The translations under genes were made by a program, and so were the position numbers. Shown in pieces: positions 11,265 to 21,885 of a DNA stretch of 64,000 bases. The stretch is taken from the NCBI GenBank assembly GCA_017311315.1, contig CM029654.1, positions 21,659,879 to 21,723,878 on the forward strand, written 5' to 3'. The notes beneath the pieces were generated by a model. The model was given only the letters and a program-made list of their open reading frames with translations, was not told the origin of the DNA and did no database searches. Source of the stretch: Dendrocalamus latiflorus. Taxonomy: Eukaryota; Streptophyta; Magnoliopsida; Poales; Poaceae. How positions within the stretch are numbered: position 1 is the stretch's first letter; each line of letters begins with the position of its first letter.

Positions 11265-11497
11265 TGTTGTGGTTACAGACCAAACAGAGAGAGAGATGGT
11301 AGTGGAGAGGTGGGAGTGTTCTACCTCATCCTCCCCCTCATCCTGATATATATATTCACATGGAGTATGCTTTTACAGTTATGCCCTTACATCCGTACCT
11401 CCCTATTGGGGGCACTTATGTCATTACACATGTTACTCTGGTTCTTATAACCTCCTAACAGGCCTGCTGGGCTTAGGTGGGGGCCACCCCTACGACA
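11265..11497 (-). repeat. 3' LTR of Tat-like copy 1 (233 bp)
   Basis: The minus-strand sequence begins TGTCGTAGGGGTGGCCCCC and ends CCACAACA. It has only five TA units at 11346-11355. It matches the 5' LTR except for substitutions near 11340 and 11428 and the TA tract. At about 235 bp these LTRs are unusually short for the Tat lineage. Confidence 0.95.
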
Positions 11498-11654
11498 GGA
11501 GCCTCTCATGGTGAAGGGCTTCACAGGGCCGAAGCCATATCGCCGAGTCCTTTGGCCCCCTCCGTCCCCTGCGGCCTGTGAATTTCTCCAAACTTGTGGT
11601 TGGGGAGCCCGAGGTCTGGGATGGAAGGTACCTTGTTGAAGCAGACACGCGCGC

Positions 11655-12205
11655 GCTTCATCCACTACCCTTCGCACGGGTGGCAGCGGAGGCTGGTGCC
11701 TAGGTCGAAGCCGAGGCGCGCGTGCTCCGTCCCCTACCCTTCGAACGGGTGGCAGCGGAGGCTGGCGCCTAGTCGAAGCCGAGGTGCGCGCGCTCCGTCC
11801 CCTACCCTTCGAACGGGTGGCAGTGGAGGCTGGCGCCTAGTCGAAGCCGAGGCGCGCGCGCTCCGTCCCCTACCCTTCGAACGGGTGGCAGCGGAGGCTG
11901 GCGCCTAGTCGAAGCCGAGGCGCGCGCGCTCCGTCCCCTACCCTTCGAACGGGTGGCAGCGGAGGCTGGCGCCTAGTCGAAGCCGAGGCGCGCGCGCTCC
12001 GTCCCCTACCCTTCGAACGGGTGGCAGCGGAGGCTGGAGCCTAGGTCAAAGCTGAGGCGCGCGCGCTCTGTCCCCTACCCTTCGAACGGGTGGCAGCGAA
12101 GGCTGGCGCCTAGCCGAAGCCAAGGCGCGCGCGCTCCGTTCCCTACCCTTCGACCGGGTGGCAGCGGAGGCTGGCGCCTAGTCGAAGTAGACGCGCGCGC
12201 GCTCC
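11655..12205 (-). repeat. 68 bp tandem repeat array, 8 units, in Tat-like copy 1
   Basis: Eight units of about 68 bp, each with GGGTGGCAGCGGAGGCTGG, then GCGCCTAGTCGAAGCCGAGG, a (GC)n run and CTCCGTCCCCTACCCTTCGA. The first and last units are the most diverged. The same unit forms the array at 61155-62240 in the second copy, in inverse orientation relative to the window. The array sits between the coding part and the 3' LTR, so it occupies the 3' untranslated region. Confidence 0.95.
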
Positions 12206-12383
12206 GCCCCCGCGCTAAAATTGGAGCTTGGCGCCGATATTGTTGCGCTTTGGAGCTGTTGTGACCTTGTAGTCTGGTAGTGCGCTTTTAATGGCGGCTG
12301 GAATCACGCCGACGCCTGGCCTGGCAGAAGTTAGGCTGTCACGTCGTGCCGTCTGCCATTCTGCGGGTGGGACACGCGGCGAC

Positions 12384-13244
12384 TCACGACTGGTGCGTCG
12401 TGGGATGTGAGCGGTTGCGTGACCGCGGCCGTTCGCCTCTTCCCCAGGGAAGTTGGACGCGTGTTGAAGGCGTGGAGGCGTTGTGCGCTGCTTGGTCACC
12501 TACCGGGCACGGCCCATCGCCGAGCGTGCCGGAGAGGGTGTGCACCGGGCGATGCGGAACACGGCTGCCGACCTCGGCACGTCTGGCCAGGTCCTGATCG
12601 CCGAAGACGGTGATAACACCCTCTGGGCCCGGGAGCTTCACACACAAAAACGCGTAGTGCGGGATCGCCTCGAAAGAGTTGATAGCGGGTCGACCTAGTA
12701 TGGCGTTGTAGGGATGTGGGATATCTGCGACGTCGAAGATGACATGCTCGGTCCGGATGTTACCCTTGTTGCCCTCCTGACGGAACGTGACCGGAAGGGA
12801 CACGTGCCCCAAGGCCTGCAGCGGTTGACCCCCGAGGCCTTGAAGTGGAGCTCCTGGCTGCTCTAGCCGGCTTCGGGGGATCTCCATACGATCGAGGGCT
12901 TCGGCGAATAAGATATTCTCAGAGCTTCCCCCGTCGACAAGGATGCGCCTGACGTCACAGCGTGCTATGTGGGCCTGGATGACTAGAGGGTCTTGGTGAG
13001 GGTACTCCACACCCCTAGCGTCGTTCACGTCGAAGGTGATGTTGCGGGGCGGCATCCACAATTGCGGCTGCTCCCCGGGGGCCCTTGAGGAGGAGCCTCC
13101 GGTGATGACGCTAACGGTGCGATGCTGCGCGCCCTCCGTTGCGGCGGCTCGTATGGGGCTATCCCTTGGGTGCTCCACGTGGGCTCCGGCGGGGGGCCGA
13201 GGAGGCAGAGCTCGAGACCCGGCCGTCACCCTCCGCAGCTCCAT
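12384..13244 (-). pseudogene. Tat-like protease domain, truncated pol (copy 1)
   Basis: The minus-strand frame carries ILVDGGSSENILFAEALDRM, the retroviral-type aspartic protease active site in its Tat variant (DGGS), flanked by WMPPRNITFDVNDARGVEYP upstream and VSLPVTFRQEGNKGN and AILGRPAINSFEAIPHYAFL downstream. After the GSRVPHRPVHTLSG segment it departs from copy 2 and runs into an unrelated tail, showing that RT, RNase H and integrase were deleted. The protease would mature Gag, but no pol remains. The frame starts at a methionine codon in the stretch shared with gag and lies in -1 phase to the preceding gag frame. Confidence 0.85.
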
Positions 13245-13439
13245 AACTGCGGTGCATGCCCTTGTGTAATGATCACCGTAGCCGTGTACCTCGCACCACT
13301 TGCCATAGTGTAGGAGCTCTTGTTCTGCGTGGGGTTGGCTGCCGCAATCGAGTCCGCCTTCCGATCCCCGGTCCCCCCTCCATGAAGCGGGGTCGGGTCC
13401 TTGGCGGGCGCTCTCGGAGTCGAGGACATGATGGGCCGC

Positions 13440-14708
13440 CTATGACCTGTGCTGGCGGCGCCGAGGTTTATGCCTGCTCCTTGAAGAGCCTTCCTGTACC
13501 CCGGTGTCGCTGCCTCGGGGAGGGCCTCCCCGAGGCTCTCGGCCGCGGCCCTGCTTCGAGGAGGGACCACCCGCCCCCACTTCGCGCGGGGGGCGCTCCC
13601 CATGGGCGAGGTCGAGGGCGGTAATGCTGCGTCTTCGCGCATCCTCCTCCGCCCGCGCATACTCGTCCATTTTGTCGAAGAGCTTGGCGACTGTCTTGAT
13701 TGGCCTCCGCGCGTTGTACTCGGCCATCGGGCCCGGACGAAGGCCCTGTATGGCTGCATTAACGACGGTGGTTTCATTAAGGTCTTTTACTTGGCATCGA
13801 ATCTTGGCGAAGCGCTTGAAGTAGTCCCGGAGCTTCTCCGAGGGTCTTTGCTTCACAGCGAAGAGTCGGTCCGCGTCGACTCGCTCGACATAGTTTCCTT
13901 GGAAGTTGTTGTGAAGGCGGTCGCGGAGCTGCTCCCACGCGTAGATGGAGCCCGGCTCTATGGTAAAGAACCAAGAGAGCGCCACTCCTTGCAGCGCAAG
14001 GGGGAGTCCCTTCGCCTTCGTGGTGTCGTCTCCGCCCGTGGCCTCGATCGCGGTTTCGTACACACGCACAAACTCGCGGGGGTCCGTGTCGCCTTTGTAC
14101 GGATCGATGACGCTAGGAAACTTGAAGCCTTCGGGTCATGCCGCCTGCTGCAGCCCCGCCGAAAGCGGGGACTCCGGATCTACGCGCCGCAGCGGCACAC
14201 GGCTAGACGTGGGGGCTTCGCGAGGGTCGGGCGCGGTTACTGGCGCGGCCTGCTGGCTCCGAGCTTCTTGCATATCTCGGACAGCTCCGCGAAGGTCCCC
14301 TAGTTCCCGTTGGAACGCGTCGAGGGCTGCTAGTAGGGCGCTTTCCACCGCAGGTGCTGTCGGGGCCGCCGGAACACCCAGCGGACGGGTCGGTGCAGGG
14401 ACCACCGCCTAAAGATCTCCAGATCCGCCGGATGCTTCATTGCGGCTACCCCCGGCCGCCTGATCCGCGTTGCCGGCGAGGGTGGCGGGGGCTGTCGTTG
14501 TAGCGGCGCTGGCGGGGTCGGATGTCGTTGTAGCGGCGCTGGCGGGGTCGGTTGTTGTAGCCCGAGAGTCGACGCCCGCGACCACGGCGCCTGCGCCGCC
14601 GCCAGCTCCTTCGGCGGCCGATGCCGAAGCCCTGGTATTCACGCGCCGCTCCGACCCAGCCGTCTTCTTTCCCTTCGCCGCCGCTGATGAAGCTTTTTTC
14701 GGTGCCAT
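13440..14708 (-). pseudogene. Tat-like gag with two nonsense codons (copy 1)
   Basis: The gag starts at ATG 14708 (MAPKKASSAAAKGKK). The same frame carries a TAG at about 14411-14409 and a TGA at about 14138-14136 (a Trp in copy 2). It then shows the retrotransposon gag core: TAIEATGGDDTTKAKGLPLA, VALSWFFTIEPGSIYAWEQL, LHNNFQGNYVERVD and ETTVVNAAIQGLRPGPMAEY. A further frameshift puts the C-terminal part (13777-13226) in another phase. Basic Ala/Thr-rich low-complexity sequence fills residues 20-100. Gag normally forms the capsid; this copy is defective. Confidence 0.9.
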
Positions 14709-14762
14709 CCTTCTTCTTCGGTCTTCGGGCTTGTCCTTGTCCTCCCCACGGACGGCGCCAAC

Positions 14763-14840
14763 TGTTGTGGTTACAGACCAAACAGAGAGAGAGATGGTAG
14801 TGGAGAGGTGGGAGTGTTCTGCCTCATCCTCCCCCTCATC

Positions 14841-14918
<78 letters not shown>

Positions 14919-15057
14919 CATGGAGTATGCTTTTACAGTTATGCCCTTACATCCGTACCTCCCTATTAGGGGCACTTATGTCATTACACATGTTACTCTG
15001 GTTCTTATAACCTCCTAACAGGCCTGCTGGGCTTAGGTGGGGGCCACCCCTACGACA
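14763..15057 (-). repeat. 5' LTR of Tat-like copy 1 with expanded (TA)n
   Basis: The same LTR as 11265-11497, but with 36 TA units (14844-14915) instead of five. This accounts for the whole 62 bp length difference. The primer site TTGGCGCCGTCCGTGGGGA follows on the minus strand. Confidence 0.95.
14844..14915. repeat. (TA)36 microsatellite within LTR
   Basis: An uninterrupted 72 bp AT dinucleotide run lies inside the 5' LTR of the Tat-like element. The sister LTR has 10 bp here. Confidence 0.98.
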
Positions 15058-15062
15058 GTAAC

Positions 15063-16020
15063 AAAAAGGTAAATGACAATGATGATGATGTACCTTCATA
15101 TGATGAGTTGATGGATTTATTAGAAGCGCTTAATGAATTTCTTGGGAAAGAGAAAGCTAAATATAAGATTTTGGAGAATGAACATGTCTCTCTTCAAAAT
15201 GGTTATAATAAGTTAAAAGGAGAACATGAAATTCTCCTTCTCAAGAAATATTCTAATCCTAAAGTGGATATAGGAATCTCTTGCAATTTATTAGATGATA
15301 TGCCATGTGTAGCTCCTAATTCTTGTATATCATCTAAAGTTAGCAAATCCAGCTCTTGTGATGATTTAATTGATATGCCTTGTTGCTCAAAATTAGATGC
15401 ATCTACTTCCTCTTGTTTATTGAGACTAATGTTGTAGAGGAAAACAAAGAGCTCAAGGCCCAAGTTACAAATTACAAGATTGAACCATGACTTGGAGAAG
15501 TGCTATAAAGGGAAGGCCTCTCTTGACAAACTCTTGAGCAATCAAAGAATGTCAAGTGATAAGAGAGGTATCGGCTTCATATCCAAGAAGGAGAATAGCA
15601 AGACAAGGCACAATGCAAGATACACGAAGAAATATATCAAGTGCCATGGATACAATGAGAAGGAATACTTTGCCTCTAAGTGCCCCAACAAGATGGATGA
15701 CAAGATGAAGTCATAAAAAAATGAGGCAAACTAGAAATAAACAAGACAAGCAGATAAGAAGAGGTAACAATTGCCAAACTTGGTACAATTACCGAGAGAA
15801 GGGACACTTTAGTAAGAATTGTTCCAAAGGTATCACTCCTAAGCCATCTTTATTTAATGAATATTATTTGCTTAGGAAGGATAAAAAGGGAAATGTGTTT
15901 GCTAAAAATGTTAGATCACATAAAGTTAATGTTAGGGCCATTTGGGTGCCCAAATCTATTATGACTAACATTAATGGACCCAACCAAGTTTTGGATACCA
16001 AAATGTGCTTAAAAGTTTAA
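15063..16020 (+). pseudogene. Copia gag C-terminal part with degenerate zinc knuckles
   Basis: This continues the gag interrupted at 11264. An acidic DNDDDDVPSYDELMDLLEAL segment is followed by a coiled-coil-like KEKAKYKILENEHVSLQNGY stretch. After a frameshift comes NHDLEKCYKGKASLDKLLSN. There are two degenerate zinc knuckles: KCHGYNEKEYFASKCP, with the His lost, and CQTWYNYREKGHFSKNC, with its second Cys lost. A tail with AIWVPKSIMTNINGPNQV ends at 16020, the usual junction to protease in intact copia elements. At least three frames are used, so this is dead. Confidence 0.8.
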
Positions 16021-19000
16021 TAGGTACTTGGAGAGGTATTGGAGGTTTGGCTTAAACATGAAGAGGTGAATTCCACTATGAGCAAAAAGGAAGCCAAGTT
16101 TGAGGATAATCTTACCAAATTATAAAACAATGCCATCTCGATAACAAGTATATACCTTTAAAGTATTTAGCCCCTAGCCTTGTATAGGATACACTACATG
16201 AAAATATCTTAAAAAAGGGGGTTGCTCTTGCTCTTGTTCCTAAAGTTTATTAATGTAATCATGAGCAACATATGTGTAGCACATTAAGGGGAAGTGCTAA
16301 ATCATATTCATGTATACCAGATCCCTAAGTATGCCCAAATTAATTAAGTGCTAGAATTGTTTTTCAAAATTGAGCCTTTTAGCCAAAACTCAAAATTGTA
16401 AAATTATTAGTATATCTTTGAAAAACTAGTTGAAAAATATATATAAATGCATTTCAAAGGTTTTCAAAAGTTTTTGGCTTTATAAAAACTTATTTCAAGT
16501 AAAATTGAGTCTCTACCCCCAAAAATACCAACCTAGTATCTTGTTTTTAGCACTAAAACTCAAAAATTTGCCAAAATCAATTCTAAAAGGAATTTGAAAA
16601 GTGTTCAACACCAAATACCTAGAGTTGGCTATTTCAAACATTATTGGTATTCAAAAGTTTTCCAAAAAGCCAATCAATCAAAGGTTATTTGGTTTTGAAA
16701 CTCATCCAAAATCGTAAGTTGTGATCATAATCTAGCACTTAAATGAGTTTTACTATTTGAGTCAAAATTGTTGACATATGTGGCTCACAAGGGTATCTAT
16801 AGCTCATACATGAAATCAAAATACTTAATATACCCTAAATGCTCATCTTTGCAATATTGTAGATTTTATTGAAAATGGGATTGTTTTTTAAAATTGAAAG
16901 CTTAATTTGTTAAAAAACTATATTAAAAAGGGTTTTTGATCTTGGCATATAGTTAGAAATGCTCCACAAGTAGTTTATGGTTCTTTGTGAAAAGCTTTAG
17001 AGCAACATACAACATTATATCTAATCTCTCCTTTGAACTCCAATCTCTTGGCGTGCTTCTAGAAAAATCGGAACTACCAGTAGTCTTTGTGCGGTACTTC
17101 TGTTTTCCAGAACTACCGGCAGCAAACCACGGTACTTCCGATATTTCTGGCAAATGGCTGATTTGATTCAAAACTTGTTGATTCCAATTTCTCTCAACCA
17201 TTCCTTTTGCTCCTCAATTCAAGTTGATCCTTGTTAATCCTTGTTTGCTACCCTCAAGTATCTCTTGACTCTATATGCCATTTTGCTCTTAATTTGATTC
17301 TTTTTCATTAAAATGACAATCTATCAAAGAGTGGTAGACTTTCTGTCATCTTGACCTCGGCATGAGTTTTATCCCTAGCTTTACAAGTGAATCATCTATT
17401 TTGTTTAAGTGGTATCTCTTACATGTGAAAATAAGTTGTATCCTTGTTCCTCCAAATGGTATTTTTTAGAATGATATCCTTTTTTCCTCTTGCCGAGCAA
17501 ATCTTTTCTTAACCAAGCTCTTTCACCTATATGATATCATCTATTTTCTTCAAGTGGTATCTCTTACATGTGGAAAATAAGTGATGTCCTTGTTCCTCCA
17601 AGTGGTGTCTTTCAGAATAATATCCTTTTTCCCTCTTGCCGAGCAAATCTTTTCTTAACTAAGCTCTTTCACCTATATGATATCATCTTTTTCCAAGTGG
17701 TATCTACTCTTTTAAGTGATATTTCAAGTAGTTTCTTCCCAGAAATGGTATTTTCCCTCAAATAACATCATGTGAAAAATTATTGAAGATGAAGTACCAA
17801 ATTTGACTTTATGAGATACAAGTTGATCGTGCAAGTGGCATCAAGTTTTGCAAATAGAATCACTTGGTGTCATGTATACTTTCAGTGTAGTATCAAGTCT
17901 TTACAAATGGATTTAATTATACTTGATATCATTCAATCTCATGAGTGGTATTAAGTCTCTACAACTGGAATTAAGTATACTTGATATCATTATGATTACA
18001 AGTGGTATGCTTCACAAGTGGTATCATATGTCATCATAAGTGGTATAAAAGTCAAAATGGTGTATGATTATCATGGAAAAGACCAAAAAACCACAAAAGG
18101 TTAAATAGCACATAGTATGGATAGAAGGCTTACAAGTGATACCGATTATGGACAAGTGGTTTACAAGCGGTATTCGTGATTCTTGGTACTAGGTGACATA
18201 AGGAGAGAAAGGGTTAAACAAAAGGGAAGAGATAAGAAAAGAGAAGAAAAACAAGAAGAGGAGAATCCTTTGTGTGTCAAAGGAGGAAATAATTGCCAAG
18301 GGAGATCTTTGTGTAAGGGGGTTTTTTCTTTGTGAAAAACTTATATACTACTTTGGGCTTACTAATGCAAAAAGGGTAAAAATATTATTATTGGAAAAAT
18401 TATTTTGCCTATTTACCCAAAAATATTTTATGGATTTTGCGAATGAATGTGTTTCATTCTGTTTTGGTTTTTAAGCTCCAGATAAAAAATCATTTCTTTT
18501 CTCTTTTTGCTAAAATGTTGTAATTCAGAGTTTTTACAAGTGGTTTTGAGAAGATTTGTGTTTTTCATACTTTTTAATGTGTTATAATCTGAGGTAGTTA
18601 CAATTACGACTTTTAATCCTCAGATATTAATCTATTCTGACAAATTAACTCAGATGTATTGGACATTTGTAAGTCAGTTTTTTAGCTAGTCTTTGAATAC
18701 TAAATTAGAATGCCAAATCCTGGAAATGATTCAAATGCTATATGTGGTATCAAATACCAAAAAGGGGGAAAACTTCAAAAGTCTTCAAGGAGCTCTCATG
18801 AGTAAGATTATTTGTATGTGTTTCAAATATTTTTCTTTTAGTTCCCTCCAATTCCCTCTTGGTCATATGCATTTGTCTTCTTTCTTCTTATGACCATTAA
18901 GATTAATTAATTGGTATCAAGCTCCATTTTGGCTTAATCCTATTTGCTGCTTCTTGATATTTTTTTGATGATCAATGCCAAAAGGGGAGAATTATGAATA

Positions 19001-19304
19001 ATAGCATTGATAAAGAGCCAAAAAGGGGGAGAATTTATAAAGGAGAAAGGGTGAGAATTATGCTATATAATGAATGCACCAAAAAGGGGAAATTACAAAA
19101 TTCCAAAAGAGGGATAATGGGAGATAACATTGTTAGATTTGAAGTTGAAATTGAACAATGCTAAAAAGAAAATTAAAAATTAATACCAAAAGGGTAAGAC
19201 ATTTCACAAATAGTCTTTAGTTAGATATCATATGTTCATGTTCATGTTCATCTAAATGTTATTATTGTTAATGGATTTGTCATCAATCACCAAAAAGGGG
19301 AGAT
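16021..19304 (+). mobile_element. Non-coding internal region of pol-less copia element
   Basis: There is no protease, integrase or RT sequence in any frame over 3.3 kb. The element is therefore non-autonomous. The region is AT-rich, with GGTACTTC/GAACTACC-type motifs near 17070-17150, an AAGTGGTAT repeat cluster at 17400-18180, a purine-rich stretch at 18190-18270, and repeated AAAAAGGGG(G)AGAAT tracts from 18760 to 19303. The last tract (AAAAAGGGGAGAT) abuts the 3' LTR. Confidence 0.75.
17400..18180 (+). repeat. Dispersed AAGTGGTAT(C) motif cluster
   Basis: About fifteen occurrences of (C)AAGTGGTAT or one-base variants lie in 780 bp, for example near 17407, 17548, 17697, 18000, 18015, 18036 and 18155. 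The longer unit, with ATCTCTTACATGTG and CCTTGTTCCTCCAA, is clearly duplicated at about 17400-17540 and 17560-17690. The motif resembles the initiator tRNA-complementary primer site, but that may be coincidence. Confidence 0.7.
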
Positions 19305-19633
19305 TGAAAGATCAAGCTCCATTTAAGTTGGTTTTGATGATAATGACAAATACTGTTATTAGATTTTGGCGATAATGACAAATGCATTTATGAGACTAAC
19401 CTTATTTATTGATTATGATATTACTTAGTTTCACATGGATGAAAAGGTGAAATCATTGAGGTATGCATTCGATATCTTTCTTATAATCTTATTTCATTCC
19501 TCACATTCAAATATATAACTAATGACAACTAACATGCTTGTTTGAGTATATTATTGCTTAGGCTCATTTGGATAAAAAGGTGAAAACTATAAGAGGTATG
19601 CATTTGAAATCACATTCTCATATATTAATGCAT
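19305..19633 (+). mobile_element. Truncated 3' LTR of pol-less copia element
   Basis: TGAAAGATCAAGCTCCATTT and the following roughly 325 bp align with 9370-9710. Homology stops abruptly at about 19633, where gypsy LTR sequence begins. More than 1 kb of this LTR is missing, including its 3' end and TSD. Confidence 0.9.
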
Positions 19634-19710
19634 TCTCAAAATCCCAAAATTTTGAATAATTAATTTGAAATTAAGTTTTTTTAAAGAAAGCAAAATTTTG
19701 GGATGTTACA
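19634..19710 (-). mobile_element. 5' end stub of Tekay-like gypsy LTR
   Basis: The minus-strand sequence from 19710 begins TGTAACATCCCAAAATTTTG and continues with AATTTCAAATTAATTATTC, matching 6485-6405. In a minus-strand element, the right end of the element is the start of its 5' LTR, which fits this position. The next five bases, ACAAG, resemble ACCAG at 4076-4080. Confidence 0.75.
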
Positions 19711-21885
19711 ACAAGAGAGGAAGGCGACCGTACGTCCGATTCCACATGGTGTCAGCAGGACACAGGCAGTGAGCCCCAAGAACGGGCAAAATGGAACAAG
19801 GATGATGAGATGAAGCTTATGGCGATGGTGGTTCGGGGTTTGAAACAACAGGGAGGTGCTTGCAATGAGTGGTGGTGGCAGCGGTTGTTTTGTTACGGTG
19901 GCGATAGCACCACAGTGGCCTAGGAAGAGAAGTGAGGACATCAAATGATGGGGGAAGTGAGGGGATGCCCGTGTGCAAAGAAATTGGACCAAGGATCATC
20001 GAAGACGATGAATGGTAGTGGCAAAACCAACTCGTAGTACAGGAATAAATTGGTCGATTTGTCGTACTACGTGAGTGGAAATCAAATTAACATGGGGAAT
20101 TGAGGGTAGAAGAGATGGAACACGATGTGACGCGGTTAGATTTTTAGAACACTCACAACAAGTAGAACACGATGGCTAGTCACGGTTGGTTCTCGGGCGA
20201 CACCGGCCGCGAGGTTTGAGCCTTCCTTACGCAGTTTTTAGGGAGATTGTGAGCGCCGAAGAGGAGTAGACACTCTAGATCCGAGCGGCGGAGCTACGGT
20301 GCTTGTCCCCGTCATTCTCGCTGGTGCAGCCAAGTAATCATTGTGCCCACATGCTGTCATCCTTGTTGCTGTTGTCACTCCTTGAACCGCTCCTCCTTCT
20401 TTCGTGCCTCCCCACGAAAACCATCATCAGGAATAATGCCAACACCATCTTTGCCTCCTATAGTGCCCCCATAGGTACTCGGGATTCTGCTACCGCCGAT
20501 CACGCCCTCTAGTTGCTTGGCACCCACCTGCTCGCTGGTCACATCAACGGCCCCTCGGGCTACTGCCACCTCAGCCATGTAGGGCACTAGCTCAAAGGAA
20601 TTATCAAGAAACGGCCACGCAGGATACCACCTCCATGATTCTATTATATAATAGCCAGTTGGACCAGTGGTGCAAACGGGCGAAGGTTAAGGAAGCATAC
20701 AAGTAATTTGCATGTTTAGGGGGCTAAATGAGACAACGGCACAAATCCAGGGAGATACAATGTAATTTACTCTTAATTTTTCGTGCTGAGTTTGCCCCTG
20801 TCTACCTCATCTTCATCTCTAGTTTTGGCATGCTTTAGATGCAAAGTGAGGCGCAACACAAGCATACGAACTGTAACACTCTAGGCCTAAAATTCACTTA
20901 ATGCCCATCCCACCATCGAGTGGGACCACACATGCATAGCACCCCGTTCGCACTTTTATCATCACTTTGTGCAAAAAAAAAGTTAACTTGGAGATGCCAC
21001 ATTTCAATGTAACAAACATTATATGCTACTACAACTCATTTTAGACAACCCACCATAGCTCTACTTGGGCACATGGGCCAACAACAGTTGGGTTGGGTGT
21101 TACACAAACATGGATGGGGAGTCTGGTTTGAGGGGTCACCTCATCTGTGGGTTGATCCATTGTGAGATCATCTCATAAATTTGTTGAAATAACATCACTT
21201 CTTATTTTGTACTAAGTTGATGCTTACGGGGGATATAATGGTGATGGACCAATCATTCTATTCTTCAAACCAAACAAATAGGTTATGTTCAAAAATAGAA
21301 TCAGATGATCCTTCCACTGTCAGATCCTTTGAACCAAACACCTCATTCGTAAACACCCCTGTAACGATGATGCCTCAGGTAGAATGTGAGCACTGGCAGT
21401 CGCGATAGAGGCATGCATATGCATAATGTTGTGTATAGTTTATATATGAAAGGAAAGATCCGTGCTGCATTTTTTTTCGGGCGCAGCCCTACAAAAAAAG
21501 GAAACATAATTTATATCAGGTTACAAAATATTATGGGCTAAAGGGTGCAAGGGGCGAAGCCCTCCGCGCTAGTATGGACTAGGTGTTCGAGATGAATATG
21601 TAATCGGGATATAAATATATACCGTCGACCTTTTATAACCCTAATTATGATAAGAACCTAATCGTGATAAGACACTTCTTATATGAACGGAATCACTGCG
21701 ATACGGTTTCCAGAGACGTAGGTATAGCCAAACCTCGTAAACAAATCTTCGTACATCTTATATGCTATTATGCTTGCTGTGATTTTTCTCTTTGTGTTAG
21801 GGCTTCCAATGGTTTTAACACACGACGAAATCAAGGCACACAGCACTTCACTGCTTGATAAGAAAAAAACACGTTTTCACGGTCT
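19711..21885. other. Intergenic stretch with element fragments, no gene recognised
   Basis: Short open frames at 19681-20590 are in mildly GC-rich sequence without recognisable domains. At about 20874 there is an LTR-like start, TGTAACACTCTAGGCC, and at 21572 a possible Helitron 3' end. Nothing else can be supported. Confidence 0.5.
21540..21572 (+). mobile_element. Possible Helitron 3' end
   Basis: GGGGCGAAGCCCTC can form a short GC hairpin (GGGC-GAA-GCCC) about 10 bases upstream of CTAG followed by T, the typical Helitron 3' terminus. The 5' TC end was not located, so this is weak. Confidence 0.35.

Larger units (their letters stand above)
11265..15057 (-). mobile_element. Tat-like non-autonomous gypsy element, copy 1 (3793 bp, TSD GTAAC)
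   Basis: A complete insertion flanked by perfect 5 bp target-site duplications GTAAC (11260-11264 and 15058-15062), lying within copia gag. On the minus strand the order is 5' LTR (15057-14763), primer site, gag (14708-13440), protease (13244 down), a deletion removing all of RT/RNase H/integrase, 68 bp tandem repeats (12205-11655), and 3' LTR (11497-11265). The two LTRs differ by about two substitutions plus a (TA)n length change, so the insertion is young. It belongs to the same family as the copy at 57491-62638. Confidence 0.95.

Noticed and set aside
11655..12205. Possibility that the 68 bp repeats are a CRISPR-like or centromeric array
   Set aside because: No constant-repeat/variable-spacer pattern; the array is bounded by retrotransposon sequence and shared with a second copy of the element.
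13602..14303. Plus-strand frames opposite gag in Tat-like copy 1 (and minus-strand 58257-59357 in copy 2)
   Set aside because: They mirror each other because both are antisense to the same GC-rich gag/pol.
20870..21110. Second gypsy LTR starting TGTAACACTCTAGGCC
   Set aside because: Only the start-like motif was seen; no end, TSD or partner LTR could be found, so it is not listed as an element.
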